Shown in pieces: positions 10,965 through 21,022 of a stretch of 64,000 nt of DNA. Where the stretch lies: positions 166,001-230,000 of the forward strand of contig JAJOZX010005510.1 in the NCBI GenBank assembly GCA_023014485.1, in the 5' to 3' direction. Source of the stretch: Bathynomus jamesi (lineage: Eukaryota > Arthropoda > Malacostraca > Isopoda > Cirolanidae). The notes below the pieces were generated by a model. That model was not told the origin of the DNA. It saw only the letters and a program-made list of their open reading frames with translations, and did not search any database. How positions within the stretch are numbered: the stretch's first letter is position 1; each line of letters opens with the position of its first letter. The translations under genes were made by a program, and so were the position numbers.

Positions 10965-11262
10965 TGCACTTTTTTAGTCTTCATCTAGGGCACATGACGA
11001 ATCAAGTTCTCAAAGTCAAAACCACATGAACAGGATGTCATAATTCTATCACAAACACGACCAAACTGAGGTATTACCCAAACTGAATCCAATTAGAAAA
11101 AAAAAATAGCCAAAATAGAAACCAACCAACTAATTAAGTCACAGAGTAGCGAAAAAATAGCCCAATCAGAAAAACATCACATCAAATGGATATTGTTAAT
11201 TAAATATCTCCATAAATATGATTGACTGAAAATTTTTTTACTTAAAAGAAAGGTTTTATTTA
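10965..11262 (-). pseudogene. Merlin-like N-terminal relic and 5' flank
   Basis: The minus-strand segment 11036-10978 translates as FDFENLIRHV...MKTK, matching the better preserved FDFEDLIRL/LDEDKS block at 19380-19510 and 23040-23105. The rest (11040-11262) is the shared 5' flank, also seen at 16590-16810, ending AAAGGTTTTAT. No catalytic part is present. Part of it lies in the tandem duplication, so a shortened copy also sits at 9905-9943. Confidence 0.6.
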
Positions 11263-11877
11263 TTATTTTCTATGCATTGCAATAATTTTTACTAGAAACT
11301 GAGGTGAGGGGGATATTGTATACAATTACCTAAAACAGACAAGGTTTGATATTAGGGTCTCAAATGTAACATTTGAGGAACTTTACTCAACCAAATTGGT
11401 TAACCTAACACAAAATTCAAAAATAAAACCCAACAACAAAATATACATTTGCACACATGCATACAGTATATAAATATATACATACCACTCCAAGCACCAA
11501 TTCTTCTTTTGAAGAAGAATCACACAACAGATTTCATTAATAGACACATACATTCCTTGCAAACAGATTGGATTCCTTCAAAACCCCAAACCTTCCAGAC
11601 ATACCTGTAGGACACACAACATTTACTCAATCATAACTACAGGTATTGACTTCACTGGAGTGGTGAATCCAAATTTTGAAGACCAACTGGATTCAGAGTA
11701 ATGCAAAAATATACACACTGTACTCTTTCCATGTGTCTCAAACACAACAACCTGTCTGAACATAACCAAGGATTGGAGAGTAAAAGCTTATATTGCTGCG
11801 CTCTGATTCTGTGCACATAATTTTGTGCCAAAAATTATATGGTTAGACAGTGGCACATACAAACAAACTACCTTACT
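11263..11877. other. Stretch without recognised gene
   Basis: Contains the segment GAGGTGAGGGGGATATTGTA near 11300-11330, which recurs before the 42-bp array at 18330-18362 and inverted near 12048-12085. The remainder is AT-rich with no coding motif I can identify. Confidence 0.4.
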
Positions 11878-12055
11878 CTAAAGGGTTCTTGTAGCCTACT
11901 ATGGCCATAGCCCAACATATTGAACAAAGGGCTGATGGCCTATCTTGGCCATAGCTCAACAAATTCATCAAGGGTTGATGGCCTACCTTGGCCATAGGCC
12001 AACATTCAACAAGGGGCTGATGGCCTACTTTGGCCATAGCCCAACCAGTAATTGT
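11878..12055. repeat. ~41-46-bp tandem repeat, four imperfect units
   Basis: Four units with core GGCCTACCTTGGCCATAG and a spacer ending in CAACAAGGG. The units differ in length. The core is related to the 42-bp unit at 18367-18717 (GGCCTCCCTTGGCCAGAG). The array is followed by an inverted copy of the flank that precedes it near 11300, so it is internal to a palindrome-ended element. Confidence 0.8.
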
Positions 12056-12168
12056 ATACAACACCCCCCTCACCTCAATTTTATGAAGTTGACTTCACAA
12101 TCAATGTAAAACCTTTATTTATAGCATGTAATTACTTTATTTATTTTCGGAAACCAACCTAACCTAAT

Positions 12169-14358
12169 TAGGGATGTGCCGGATAGTAATTTTACCAGAT
12201 AGCCAGATACCCAGTAGTTTTAAAATGCTGGATATCCGGTAAATAATTTTTAATGAGACTCAATTTGAAACATAAGCATATACTATATATTCTTTCGTAT
12301 GGCTAATAGGTAAGTAAACTAGCCAGCAGTAGCATTGTTCAATAATAGAGCAAAACATCTGTGTCAGTGCAAAACAGATCTAACTAAAACTGTATTATTC
12401 TTCCTTTTAGTCATTGTATGGCTGCTAGGAAGGTACCACGTGTGCACTCACACAGTGTTGTAAGCTGTATGTGCGTTTTAATACCGTATCTTACGATAAT
12501 TTTTTATGATAAAAATTATTAACGAATATCTGATTGCTTAGTCCTAACTTGTTCATAATAATTTTACGTATTCACAATTAACGATTGAACAGTTACATTA
12601 AAATAGCTTCACGTTGCAAAATACATTATATTAGCTTTAAATAGTAACTAATCTGGAAATTTCAGAAACATCCAGAATTTTCACCTTGTTATTCCCAGAG
12701 AAATAGCAGGACTGATCTGGCAATGATGCCACATGTCACCTTGTTTTGCTCTCAGTTGTTACGTGGGTGTTGCAAGGGTAACAACTAACAAGTGCATGTG
12801 TGTGTTCATAATCACTTTACAGGCTCGTATTCTTCATCATACTGAGTAATAGATTTCAAACATATTGATGGCAAGCCATGCCTAATCCATTACATACAAT
12901 TCTAAAAAAACGTATAATAGTGCCCTCCTGCTCTTGAATATTGATAGTTAAGAAATACTAACTTCAGTGCTAGTAATTAGCTAAAAATTTGCGTTAACAC
13001 TGTATTTGTTGCTAGTGCATCTCTTGTTTGAACTATTATTGATGCTCTATTACTTTATTAATTTATTTTAGTTTAGTGGAGAATGTTATTAGAGTGTTGC
13101 AGCCTTTTGAGGAGATAACCAAGCAAGCTAGTAATGATAAGGAGCTGATCAGCTTTGTGATCCCAGCAGTAATGACACTGCACTCGTACCTCTCCAAGAG
13201 ACAGACTGAAAAAAGCTCTAGAAAATCATTTCTTATCTAATTCACGAGTCCAGCTTAGTGAAAAATGGTTCACAATTGCAACTCTTTTGGATCCTAGGTA
13301 CAAAGATCATTTTTTGAAAGATCCACAAACTGTGAAGCAACAACTGATTGATGATTTAGTGGAGCTTGAAATGAGATATATACCAGAGGAGCCAAGCATT
13401 GGTGTTTCTGATGATAAAACTTTGACTGATGGAGAAAAAGAGTCTTGCCCAAGAAATGCATGAGGATATCTGGGCTTGTTTTGACAAGTACAAACAAAAG
13501 CAAGCATATGATGAGGGAGACAGTAGCAGTAGTGCCGATGAGACCATGGATATCGGCCACTCCATAGGAGAGAGTACTTTTATAAGTCCTAAAATATAAT
13601 AAAATCCAGAAAAAGTTTCTATGCTTCAGAATTAAAAAAATATCTCTCCATACCTGCAATAAATCGAACAGACAATCCAGTGGACTGGTGGCGTATGAAC
13701 TTGCCCCATTTGGCCTCATTAAAACCAATGGTCCTGAAATACCTCTATGCACCTCCCAGTTCTGTAGCCTCTGAAAGGTTATTTAGTGCAGCTGGGCGAG
13801 TCTATGCAGACAATAGGAATCGACTGCTGCCATCAAACGCTGAAAGGCTTCTTTTCATAATGAAAAATCTCAAATACACAGAGAAAGAATAAATGAAGTT
13901 TCATGAATTTTGTTGAGTTTAAATGGAGAGTAGTGATGGCTTATAATGAAGAGTCTTCATTTTGATTTGAACATTATTTTTTTTTTCTAACTACTTGTGT
14001 GATCATCTAGTAATATCACATTTGGTTACTATTAGCTCTTTGGCTAAATTTATTTTTCAAGTATAAATGGAAGTGAGTTAATAAAATTAATCTTTTTGAT
14101 TTATGTTTAAACTTTTCCCTATGACCTGTATAATAATTTAGTATATGTCACACTCACATTCGTTACTAATAGCTCTTTGGTCAACAAATGATGCTCATAT
14201 TGCTTACAAACTTCAAGAACTATTTTTTTCAACTAACAAGTAGAAAGCAAAATTATTGTCAAAAAAAATTAAATACTTAAGTAAATACCAGATATCTAGC
14301 CGGATACCAGATAGTTGAAAAAGTGCTGGATAGCAACTGGATATCTGGCACATCCCTA
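12169..14358 (+). mobile_element. hAT transposon, 2,190 bp, internally deleted relative of 5593-8994
   Basis: Ends TAGGGATGTGCCGGATAG and CTGGCACATCCCTA, with target duplication AACCTAAT at 12161-12168 and 14359-14366. The ends match the 5593-8994 element, but the transposase runs on the plus strand. The BED and first catalytic exons are missing, so this is a deletion derivative. The target itself is a CCTAA-type motif. Confidence 0.95.
13073..13892 (+). pseudogene. hAT transposase C-terminal part
   Basis: Plus strand: VIRVLQPFEEITKQ, FVIPAVMTLHSYLSKR, FTIATLLDPRYKDHFLKD, HEDIWACFDKYK and the dimerisation block APPSSVASERLFSAAGRVYA, with final residues NLKYTEKE. These align block by block with exon 3 at 5774-6957, at perhaps 60% similarity by eye. 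At least three frameshifts or stops (near 13210, 13450, 13600) break it. The N-terminal half is absent. Confidence 0.88.
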
Positions 14359-14631
14359 AACCTAATCTAATCTGACCTAACCTAGAAAAATGTATTTTTG
14401 ACTAAAAAAGTTCATAACTCAACATGTTATTACTAGAGCCCGGATGTTCAGGCAAAATGCCATAAAATGCCTTTTCCACCTATTTATAAGGAAACTGCCT
14501 ATATCATGGTAAAGCACCATTTTTGTCATATTTTTCATTAATTAAAAAAGGATTTTAAAATATGATGTTATCATTAGCCTAAATATGATTGAAATTACGA
14601 TAACTCTTAATGCAACTAGTTTAAGGGTTAA

Positions 14632-14717
14632 CCCTTTAAGCCCTGAATTTTTTGTAGGGTTGTTATGAATGCGTGTATTTGAAATGTTAGCAATTTGTAC
14701 CAGTTGTCCTTAAAGGG
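14632..14717. mobile_element. 86-bp TTAA MITE
   Basis: TTAA at 14628-14631 and 14718-14721, ends CCCTTTAAGCCC and TTAAAGGG. The interior (TGTAGGGTTGTTATGAATGC) matches the reverse complement of part of 49185-49277, so these are members of one family. Confidence 0.85.
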
Positions 14718-14724
14718 TTAATTG

Positions 14725-15217
14725 CAGGGCTGTGGAGTCAGTACACAAAACCTCTGACTCCTCTATTTTTCAAATGTCCGACTCTGACTCCGACTCCTTC
14801 ATAATATGCACTGATTTTGGCATCGCAGTATTTTTCTTCATCATCTTCTTGTATCATATACTGACACACGAAATGTTTTCCATCTTTAGTGATTGTAAAG
14901 TGTTCAAACACAGCTGATTTCGTTGGAAGTCTCTGCCATTGTGCATTGAAGTTTAGAACAAATAATTCTATCAATAATTTGAATTAAACTTATCAAGTTA
15001 TCAGTATCACAATTATAAAAATATTTCCTGAAAAAAAAGTAAGGGTTAATACTGATAATTTTAATTAAGTATAAATAATAAATATATTTGATTTATATTT
15101 ATTATTTATACTTAAAATAGTATTTTCTTAAGATTTTATATTGGGGTCGGAGTCAGTACATTTTTACCAACTCCAACTCCACCCAAAATTGACTCCAACT
15201 CCGACTCCACAGCCCTG
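14725..15217 (-). mobile_element. 493-bp hAT derivative with BED-finger remnant
   Basis: Ends CAGGGCTGTGGAGTC and GACTCCACAGCCCTG, with multiple GACTCCGACTCC subterminal repeats. Target duplication GTTAATTG lies at 14717-14724 and 15218-15225 and overlaps the TTAA duplication of the preceding MITE, so this element arrived later. The minus strand at 14738-14974 holds a BED-like finger (SAVFEHFTITKDGKHFVC). The rest of the transposase is deleted. Confidence 0.92.
14738..14974 (-). pseudogene. BED zinc finger fragment of hAT transposase
   Basis: Minus-strand translation gives SAVFEHFTITKDGKHFVCQY, then DAKISAY, with the aromatic, DGK and cysteine positions of a BED finger (the second expected cysteine appears lost). 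It is the N-terminal DNA-binding part of a hAT transposase truncated by the internal deletion of this 493-bp element. Confidence 0.65.
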
Positions 15218-15585
15218 GTTAATTGTTCTACATTTGTGAATTTATTTCCTAACTGGCAACCATAGTTTCATCATAGAGCCCTGTGTGACACATGGTCATT
15301 CATTTTCCTGCTGTATGCACATGTCACAATGCCTAAGTCAGTGCATTGAAAAGTGTAAAATTAAATATAAAATTTTTTAAAAAATGCGTCATTTATTGCA
15401 ATCAATAAAAACATTTTTTTTCATGCAATTTTTCTTTCTTTGTATTTCATGTGTGATATGTTTTGTTTGAATTGTAAGAAGAAAACTACCTTTTTTTTTG
15501 CCTTTTCTGTATTTGATTTTGCCTTTTTGCCTGCCTATTTTGTAGTTTATTAGTGCCTAAAGTCTAAACATCCAGACCCTAGTTA

Positions 15586-15764
15586 TTACATTATCATTTG
15601 TATAATTTAGGTCTTGGGGGTACGGGGGCAGAGCCCCCATAAAGATCATGCATCACAAAGTGAACCCTATACCAATCAATTTGTGATGCATGATCTTTAC
15701 GGAGGCAGAGCCCCTGTACCCCCCAAGACCTAAATTATACAAATGATAATGTAATAACATGTTA
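15586..15764. repeat. Palindromic element with ~75-bp arms
   Basis: Left arm (15588-15660, ATTATCATTTGTATAATTTA...) is mirrored by 15680-15762 around a ~19-bp loop near 15670. The arms share TTAGGTCTTGGGGGTAC and GATCATGCATCACAAA. Shortened copies occur at ~9810-9885, ~10890-10950, 16125-16210 and 22262-22310. Its left flank continues before the hAT at 14434 (ACTAAAAAAGTTCATAAC). Confidence 0.9.
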
Positions 15765-15809
15765 TGGTAACAGTTCAGAATAGGGGCACAACTCAATTTT
15801 TGTTTTTTT

Positions 15810-16062
15810 TTCCACCAAAACATGCTAAAACCATTGGTTTCCTGTTGTTTAGGATGAATGTGACCATCGCCATTACAGTAAATTATTGCTCAAGGTGATT
15901 TCACCCCCCCAACCCCTCCTACAATCTGGGGGACCACCATGGGAACCGGGGGTTTTGGATGGGGGAACACAGCACAAGCAATAATTTACTGTAATAGCAA
16001 TGGTCAGATTTATCCTAAACAACAGGAAACCAATGGTTTCAGCATGTTTTGGAGGAAAAAAC
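15810..16062. repeat. Palindrome with ~85-bp arms
   Basis: Left arm CCAAAACATGCTAAAACCAT through ATTACAGTAAATTATTGCT, right arm AGCAATAATTTACTGTAATA through ATGGTTTCAGCATGTTTTGG. The loop is C/G-rich. The arms carry several mismatches, so it is not a fresh duplication. Confidence 0.85.
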
Positions 16063-16527
16063 ACGTGTCATGAAACACATCAAAAACCATGAGAAAAACC
16101 TAACCTAACTAACCTAAAAAATATAAAACCCTATACTGATCAATTTGTGATATATGATCTTTACGGGGACTCCACCCCCATACCCCCAAGACCTAAATTA
16201 TACAAATTGGACACACTACATTTAAAGGGAGAACACCATGCGAGCTCTACTAACGTCACCGCACATCTGTTACAGACCGAAGCCATTTTCAAACTGAAGT
16301 GAATGAATATATGATGATAGGGTTGCCAACTCAAAATTTCCTAGATTCATCCCCAAAAATATATTTTCGTAATTTTCTATCTTCGTTTTTTTGACTATGC
16401 GACACATGCAATCAACATATTTTAATGAGAAACAACTGTCTCTATGGTATTTTTCGAAATTTTGCTTAATTAAGTGGCACCTGTATTCTGAACCATTACC
16501 CATGTTAAGTTATGTACTTTTTTAGTC

Positions 16528-16810
16528 TTCATCTAGGGCACATGATGAATCAAGTTCTCAAAGTCAAAACCACACGAACAGCACATCATAATTCTATCAT
16601 AAACATGACCAAACTGAGGTATTACATTACCCAAACTGAATCCAATTAGAAAAAAAAAAATAGCCAGAACAAAAACCAACCAACCAACTAATTAAGTTGC
16701 AGAATAGCAAAAAAATAGCCCAATCAGAAAAACGTCATATCAAATGGATATCATTAATTAAATAATATCTCCATAAATATGATCAACCAAAAAAATTTTA
16801 CTTAAAGGAA
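16528..16810 (-). pseudogene. Merlin-like N-terminal relic and 5' flank (second copy)
   Basis: Same sequence as 10978-11262: minus-strand FDFENLIHHV...MKTK near 16535-16585, then the shared flank ending AAAGGTTTTAT at 16819. That last motif is the target into which the 16820-18284 element inserted. Confidence 0.6.
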
Positions 16811-16857
16811 AGGTTTTATGGTAATTATTCATTTTTACACCCAGTCTGTTTTTATGA

Positions 16858-17034
16858 TGAGAACAAACTTTTCTGGTCAATTTTGAGGTGTTTTGCACAA
16901 ACTTGCCATCCATTTCCTGTGCAAATACATAATTTTTTAGATATCGTCATCTCGAAAACTACACATTTGCACAGGAAATGGATGGCAGTTTCGTACAAAA
17001 CACCTCAAAATTAACCAGAAAAGTTGGTAATTAT
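16858..17034. repeat. Palindrome of the GTCAATTTTGAGGTGTTTTG family, copy 1
   Basis: Arms AACTTTTCTGGTCAATTTTG to TTTCCTGTGCAAATA and back, with centre GATATCGTCATC. Other copies lie at 18895-19078 and 22112-22262, each ~150-180 bp. Confidence 0.9.
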
Positions 17035-17384
17035 AGTATTACACCCGTCTAACATCCAGCAATTATTATATGTTCATTAAGTAGATTTTTTAATTCTAAG
17101 ACACTTTCCTTCTATAGCATTTCCGTCGCAAATGCTTCATTTTCGAGATATAAACATTTTTTTGGTGTGTATCTAGTGTGTGTTCGTACGTTCATTTGTG
17201 TGTTCGTTACATGTCTGCCTAATCACTGCGCTCCATCCATTTCGAATTTGAATTACTTTCGTACCGGAATGGAACACTCATTCAGAAGTACATTAGGCCT
17301 GACTCTGTGATTTATAGTGATTCCTGGGCTGCCTACAAGACTATAAGTGATTTAGGTGAGGATAGGTTAGGTTAGGTTAGGTTA

Positions 17385-17580
17385 GGTCAATTTTGAAGAT
17401 GAAATTTGTTTTTCCTATGGTTTTTGATATGTTTTAAATGAATCTGACCTTCAAAACCGTTGGAAATGACTCGTTTTCAATTGCCGGCTGGGGTGAGGGG
17501 GGTTATCTCAAAAACGAGTCATTTCCGACGGCTTTGAAGGTCAGATTCGTTCAAAGCACATCAAAAACCATAGGAAAAAC
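17385..17580. repeat. Palindrome, related plan
   Basis: Arms TTTTTCCTATGGTTTTTGAT ... GAAATGACTCGTTTT and back. The half-arm order (CATTTCCGACGG, AAGGTCAGATTCG, CACATCAAAAACC) parallels the other palindromes here despite low identity. A G-rich loop lies near 17490-17505. Confidence 0.88.
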
Positions 17581-17699
17581 ATAAATTTCACCTCCAAAGG
17601 GAGACAGGTGTAATACTATAAATTTACCGAAAAGTTTATCATTTTCATTTAAACTAACGAAAATATCACAACTTAATCTAACCAATCATCAAGGGTGTA

Positions 17700-17800
17700 C
17701 AGTTGACCTAACTGGGCATTCAATTAACCTAACTGGGCATTCAATTAACCTAACTGGGCATTCAATTAACCTAACCAGGCATTCAATTAACCTAACAGGT
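17700..17800. repeat. 21-bp minisatellite (CCTAACTGGGCATTCAATTAA)n
   Basis: About five units, each containing CCTAAC, the reverse of the arthropod telomere-type TTAGG motif. It is preceded by ACGAAAATATCACAACTTAA and AATCATCAAGGGTGTACAG, the same neighbours as at 40620-40680 and 52405-52490. Confidence 0.9.
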
Positions 17801-17921
17801 TAACATTGGTTATTTCACCTAAATATCTTCTGATCTTTTCGTATTAGGCACTCACAGTCACATTTCAGGAAGGTTAAGGATGAGAGAAGACCGCCGTAAT
17901 TGATAAAAACATCCAATTCTT

Positions 17922-17982
17922 TGTCTTCATCTAGGGCACATGATGAATCAAGTTCTCAGTCAAAATCACACAAATGGCACAT
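17922..17982 (-). pseudogene. Merlin-like N-terminal relic (third copy)
   Basis: Minus-strand FENLIHHV...MKTK, near-identical to 16535-16585 with a two-base deletion. It lies inside the 16820-18284 element with no catalytic part. Confidence 0.55.
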
Positions 17983-18366
17983 CATAATTCTATCACAAAC
18001 ACCACTAAACTGAATCCAATTAGAAAAAAAAAAATAGCCAGAACAAAACAACAAACTAATTAAGTCGCAGAGTAGCAAAAAAATAGCCCAATCAGGAAAA
18101 ATATTTTATGAAAAAAAGTATGGTACATTATAGCCAAAACAGGAAATATATTTTATTAAAAAGAGTACATTTGAACAAATTTGCACAACATAAGATATAT
18201 ATTTTATTAGTCAGTTTTGAATGGCAATTCAATATACTGTACTGTTTTAACCAGCATGAGCGGGTTAAAAGACTAATATTAACCAGGTTTTATTTATTAT
18301 TTTCTATGCATTGTAATAATTTTTATTAGAAACTGAGGTGAGGGGGATATTGTATACAATTACCAC

Positions 18367-18717
18367 CCAACCTATTCAGAAAAGGGTCTTGTGGCCTCCC
18401 TTGGCCAGAGACCAAAATACAAAAAGGATCTTGTGGCCTCCCTTGGCCAGAGACCAAACTAAAAAGGGTCTTGTGGCCTCCCTTGCCAGAGACCAAGCTA
18501 CAAAAAGGGTCTTGTGGCCTCCCTTGGCCAGAGACCAAACTACAAAAAGGGTCTTGTGGCCTCCCTTGGCCAGAGACCAAACTACAAAAAGGGTCTTGTG
18601 GCCTCCCTTGGCCAGAGACCAAACTACAAAAAGGGTCTTGTGGCCTCCCTTGGCCAGAGACCAAACTACAAAAAGGGTCTTGTGGCCTCCCTTGGCCAGA
18701 GACCAAACTACAAAAAA
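18367..18717. repeat. 42-bp minisatellite, about eight units
   Basis: Unit core GGCCTCCCTTGGCCAGAG followed by ACCAAACTACAAAAAGGG. The period is 42 (14 codons), so all frames on both strands look like repetitive proteins. I regard these as non-coding. The first three units carry changes, the last five are identical. The flank before the array (GAGGTGAGGGGGATATTGTA) also precedes the array at 11878. Confidence 0.95.
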
Positions 18718-18894
18718 GGGTTAATATTCATTTTAATGCTTTGTTCATTTTTGATAGGAGACATTCTATGACAATTTAACATATAAATTTGTATTCAGGA
18801 CACCTTGAAACCTCAGGGTAACTGATAAAAATCAAGGAAATGTAATAATTATTTTGGTAATTATTCGTTTTTTGGTAATTATTCATTTTTTGAC

Positions 18895-19078
18895 CCAGTC
18901 TCTTTTTATAATGAGAGCAAACTTTTCTGGTCAATTTTGAGGTGTTTTGCATGAATCTGCCATCTGTTTCCTGTGCAAATGCGGTTTTCGAGATATCATC
19001 ATCTCAAAAACTACGCATTTGCACAGGAAATGGATGGCAGATTCATGCAAAACACCTCAAAATTGACCAGAAAAGTTT
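18895..19078. repeat. Palindrome of the GTCAATTTTGAGGTGTTTTG family, copy 2
   Basis: Arms AACTTTTCTGGTCAATTTTG through TTTCCTGTGCAAATGCG and back. The loop is around GAGATATCATCATCTC. Arm identity is above 90%. Confidence 0.92.
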
Positions 19079-19285
19079 GCATTCATGCTAAACCTAACTT
19101 AACCTAACCTAACCAATCACCTTATCACACACTTCACCACAAAAAGATTTCCAGTTAACAATGGACTCGCTACCTAGTTTTATAACTTTCTCGGCATAAC
19201 GTTGTGAAAAATATTTTCGCAAATAAATATTTATGAACCAGAGGTTTTATTCACTGAGAAGTTGCAATGTTCCAGCCATGTGCCC

Positions 19286-19510
19286 TTAAAGATAGAAATA
19301 GTAAATCCACTCACGCTTATTTTTTGGATTTTTTTTACAGCACCTAAACATCTTCGAGTCTTGTCTTAAAATACAGGCAGTATTACATTTAGGGCAAATC
19401 ACGGATGTCGGAATTATGCCGTGATTGGAAAAAACATAACTTTTATCTTCAACGAGGCCAACAAGGCGGATTAGGTCTTCAAAATCAAGTTCACAAGATT
19501 GACAAGTCAT
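19286..19510 (-). pseudogene. Merlin-like transposase N-terminal zinc ribbon
   Basis: Minus strand from ATG at 19510: MTCQSCELDFEDLIRL, LVEDKSYVFSNHGIIPTS, then VICPKCNTACILRQDSKMFR and CCKK. Two CxxC pairs form a zinc ribbon of the kind at the start of IS1016/Merlin transposases, where GI.P....CP.C is typical. No DDE domain follows: the frame ends at 19286 and the palindromic end begins soon after. The plus-strand Merlin at 25414 has an analogous LMCPQCGNELNY. Confidence 0.75.
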
Positions 19511-19644
19511 GATCCTAGAACGAAAATCATGAAACTAACAAGTAACAGAAAGAAGTAGGCAAAATCAAGAAAAAGTAGCCAAAAATAGCCAAAAAATCTC
19601 CAAAAAAGCTAGCCAAAATAAACACATTAACCGAAATTTATATA

Positions 19645-21022
19645 AAGGGTGTCAGGAAATGATTGCCGCCCCCCCCCCCCCCCCCCCTGTACAGAAGAAA
19701 CTGAAAGGAATAGAAAAAACAGACAAAACCACGCGAAAGAGCGTTTAATTTTGAATAAAAAACACTTGTTTTAATATCGGGTGTTGCGCCCATTTGCAGC
19801 TCTGATGGCCATTAATCAACTGGGGTATGATCCCAGAAGTGTCTCAAAGAGATCGGTATCATGACTCATTTCTTCAAGGACTTCGTTGATCTTTGCAGTC
19901 ATAATTTCTGTTGAATACCGATTCTGAATGGGTTGTTCCAGCATTAAGGACTCCACCCGATCCTTCATGATGGATCTGACATGTTCACAGACATTAAGAT
20001 CAGGAGAATTGCCAGGCCATTCATTATTTCTGAAAAAATCAATGTTATTGTCCTTAAGCAGTTATTGAGTCGCAAGTGCTTTCATACAGGGGGCTTTGTC
20101 ATGAATAAAGGTTGCCTGTTCAACATCTAAAACACACTCAGGGTCTTTCAAAAATGGAATTACATGGGCTAAAATTACATTTCGAAAATAAGGCCCATCC
20201 CAACTGGTTCCTCTTGGTTTGATAACCCAGATGAGCTTCCGAATAGAGAACATAATGGAAAACACCCACACATGCTGGATTTTTTACTATTTCTCGATAC
20301 TTCTGGGACTTCATCAGGAGTTGTTGCCCAAACCCGATCATTCTGAAAATTTGGTTTTCTGGAGACAAACGAAGAATTCATCGCTGACAACCAAGTGAAG
20401 GAAATCGTCTTCCATCCATTCCTCAAGATAATCACAAAACCATAGCCGATCTTCAATATTAAGATCACTCTTCCGTGGCTTAGCTATTTCATGCCAAGCA
20501 CTCAAGCCTTGGCAAACTCGAAATTGATGCACAAGTTGCCAATTGACTATCTTACCACGACGGATAAGTATCGCTTTCGCTACCTCAGAGCAGCTCTTCT
20601 TTCGCCGCCGTGATGCAGCAAGCACAATGTCTTTCGATTCTTGAGATAATTTCTCCGGTCTTCCTCCTCGAAATTCTGTTTCACAATCTTCAGGATTCTT
20701 ATTCCAATTCTTTTTGACAAAGTCTTCTGATCTTTTTAATCTCTCAGCCACCCAGTGTCGAGTTATGAAAGTTGCACCAGCTTCCTTTGCTTCACGAAAT
20801 GTGACAGCTCAAATGCGGTCAAGAACTCGCTTTTTCTCTGAATCGTTCAAAATAGATGATGTCATGGTTTCTGTGGGGAAAAAAATGGTAAGAATTAAAA
20901 TCACAGGAATAGAATATAATGGTTTTTATTCAGATTTTAATGCTCTTTCAAGTGGTCTCACCGGTTTTTATCTATCTCTTCTAGTTTTTGCTCTACAGGG
21001 GGCAATCATTTCCTGACACCCG
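19645..21022 (-). mobile_element. Tc1/mariner-type transposon, ~1.38 kb
   Basis: Ends GGGTGTCAGGAAATGATTGC and its reverse complement GCAATCATTTCCTGACACCC, next to TA-rich flanks, with poly-C/G runs just inside. It encloses one minus-strand transposase. It sits inside the Merlin-like element at 18855-21188. Confidence 0.92.
19771..20865 (-). pseudogene. Tc1-type transposase (apparent DD37E spacing)
   Basis: Starts MTSSILNDSEKKRVLDRI, followed by a stop and a helix-turn-helix region (HWVAERLKRSEDFVKKNW). First catalytic Asp in HLVVSDEFFV, second in TFIHDKAPCMKA, Glu in SPDLNVCEHV. I count 37 residues between the second Asp and the Glu, counting one in-frame stop (after MKALATQ) as a residue. 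Frameshifts lie near 20340 and 20200, so it is dead. The length, ~340 codons, is normal for the family. Confidence 0.88.

Larger units (their letters stand above)
8867..11020. repeat. 1,077-bp tandem segmental duplication
   Basis: Bases 8867-9943 are repeated at 9944-11020 with only a few indels in simple runs (CT repeat, A runs, one C). The unit includes the right end of the hAT with its target duplication, ~440 bp of LINE RT, and palindromic and Merlin-like relic sequence. CAAAA occurs at the start, junction and end, suggesting microhomology-mediated duplication. An assembly error is the main alternative, since the copies are so alike. Confidence 0.92.
14434..15581. mobile_element. Non-coding hAT-type element, 1,148 bp with nested elements
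   Basis: Ends TAGAGCCCGGATGTT and AACATCCAGACCCTA are inverted, with target duplication GTTATTAC at 14426-14433 and 15582-15589. Inside are a small TTAA MITE and another hAT-type element. The element itself has short GCC/TTTTGCC-rich subterminal repeats and no coding region. It split the left arm of the palindromic element that continues at 15582-15764. Confidence 0.92.
16820..18284. mobile_element. Palindrome-rich Merlin-like non-autonomous element with 9-bp target duplication
   Basis: Left end GGTAATTATTCATTTT, right end CTAATATTAACC, with target duplication AGGTTTTAT at 16811-16819 and 18285-18293. The uninterrupted target is seen near 11250-11260. It contains palindromes at 16858-17034 and 17385-17580, a TTAGG-type minisatellite at 17700-17800 and a Merlin-like N-terminal relic at 17922-17982. 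A 9-bp duplication plus the zinc-ribbon relic suggest the Merlin superfamily, as inference. Confidence 0.85.

Noticed and set aside
11873..12073. 66-codon minus-strand open frame
   Set aside because: Lies entirely within the GGCCTACCTTGGCCATAG tandem repeat.
18367..18717. CRISPR-like direct repeats
   Set aside because: The units are contiguous 42-bp copies without unique spacers, in a eukaryotic transposon setting.
18326..18779. Several repetitive open frames on both strands (e.g. ...VLWPPLARDQTTKR...)
   Set aside because: They arise because the minisatellite period, 42 bp, is a multiple of three and has no stop in most frames. No start context or domain.
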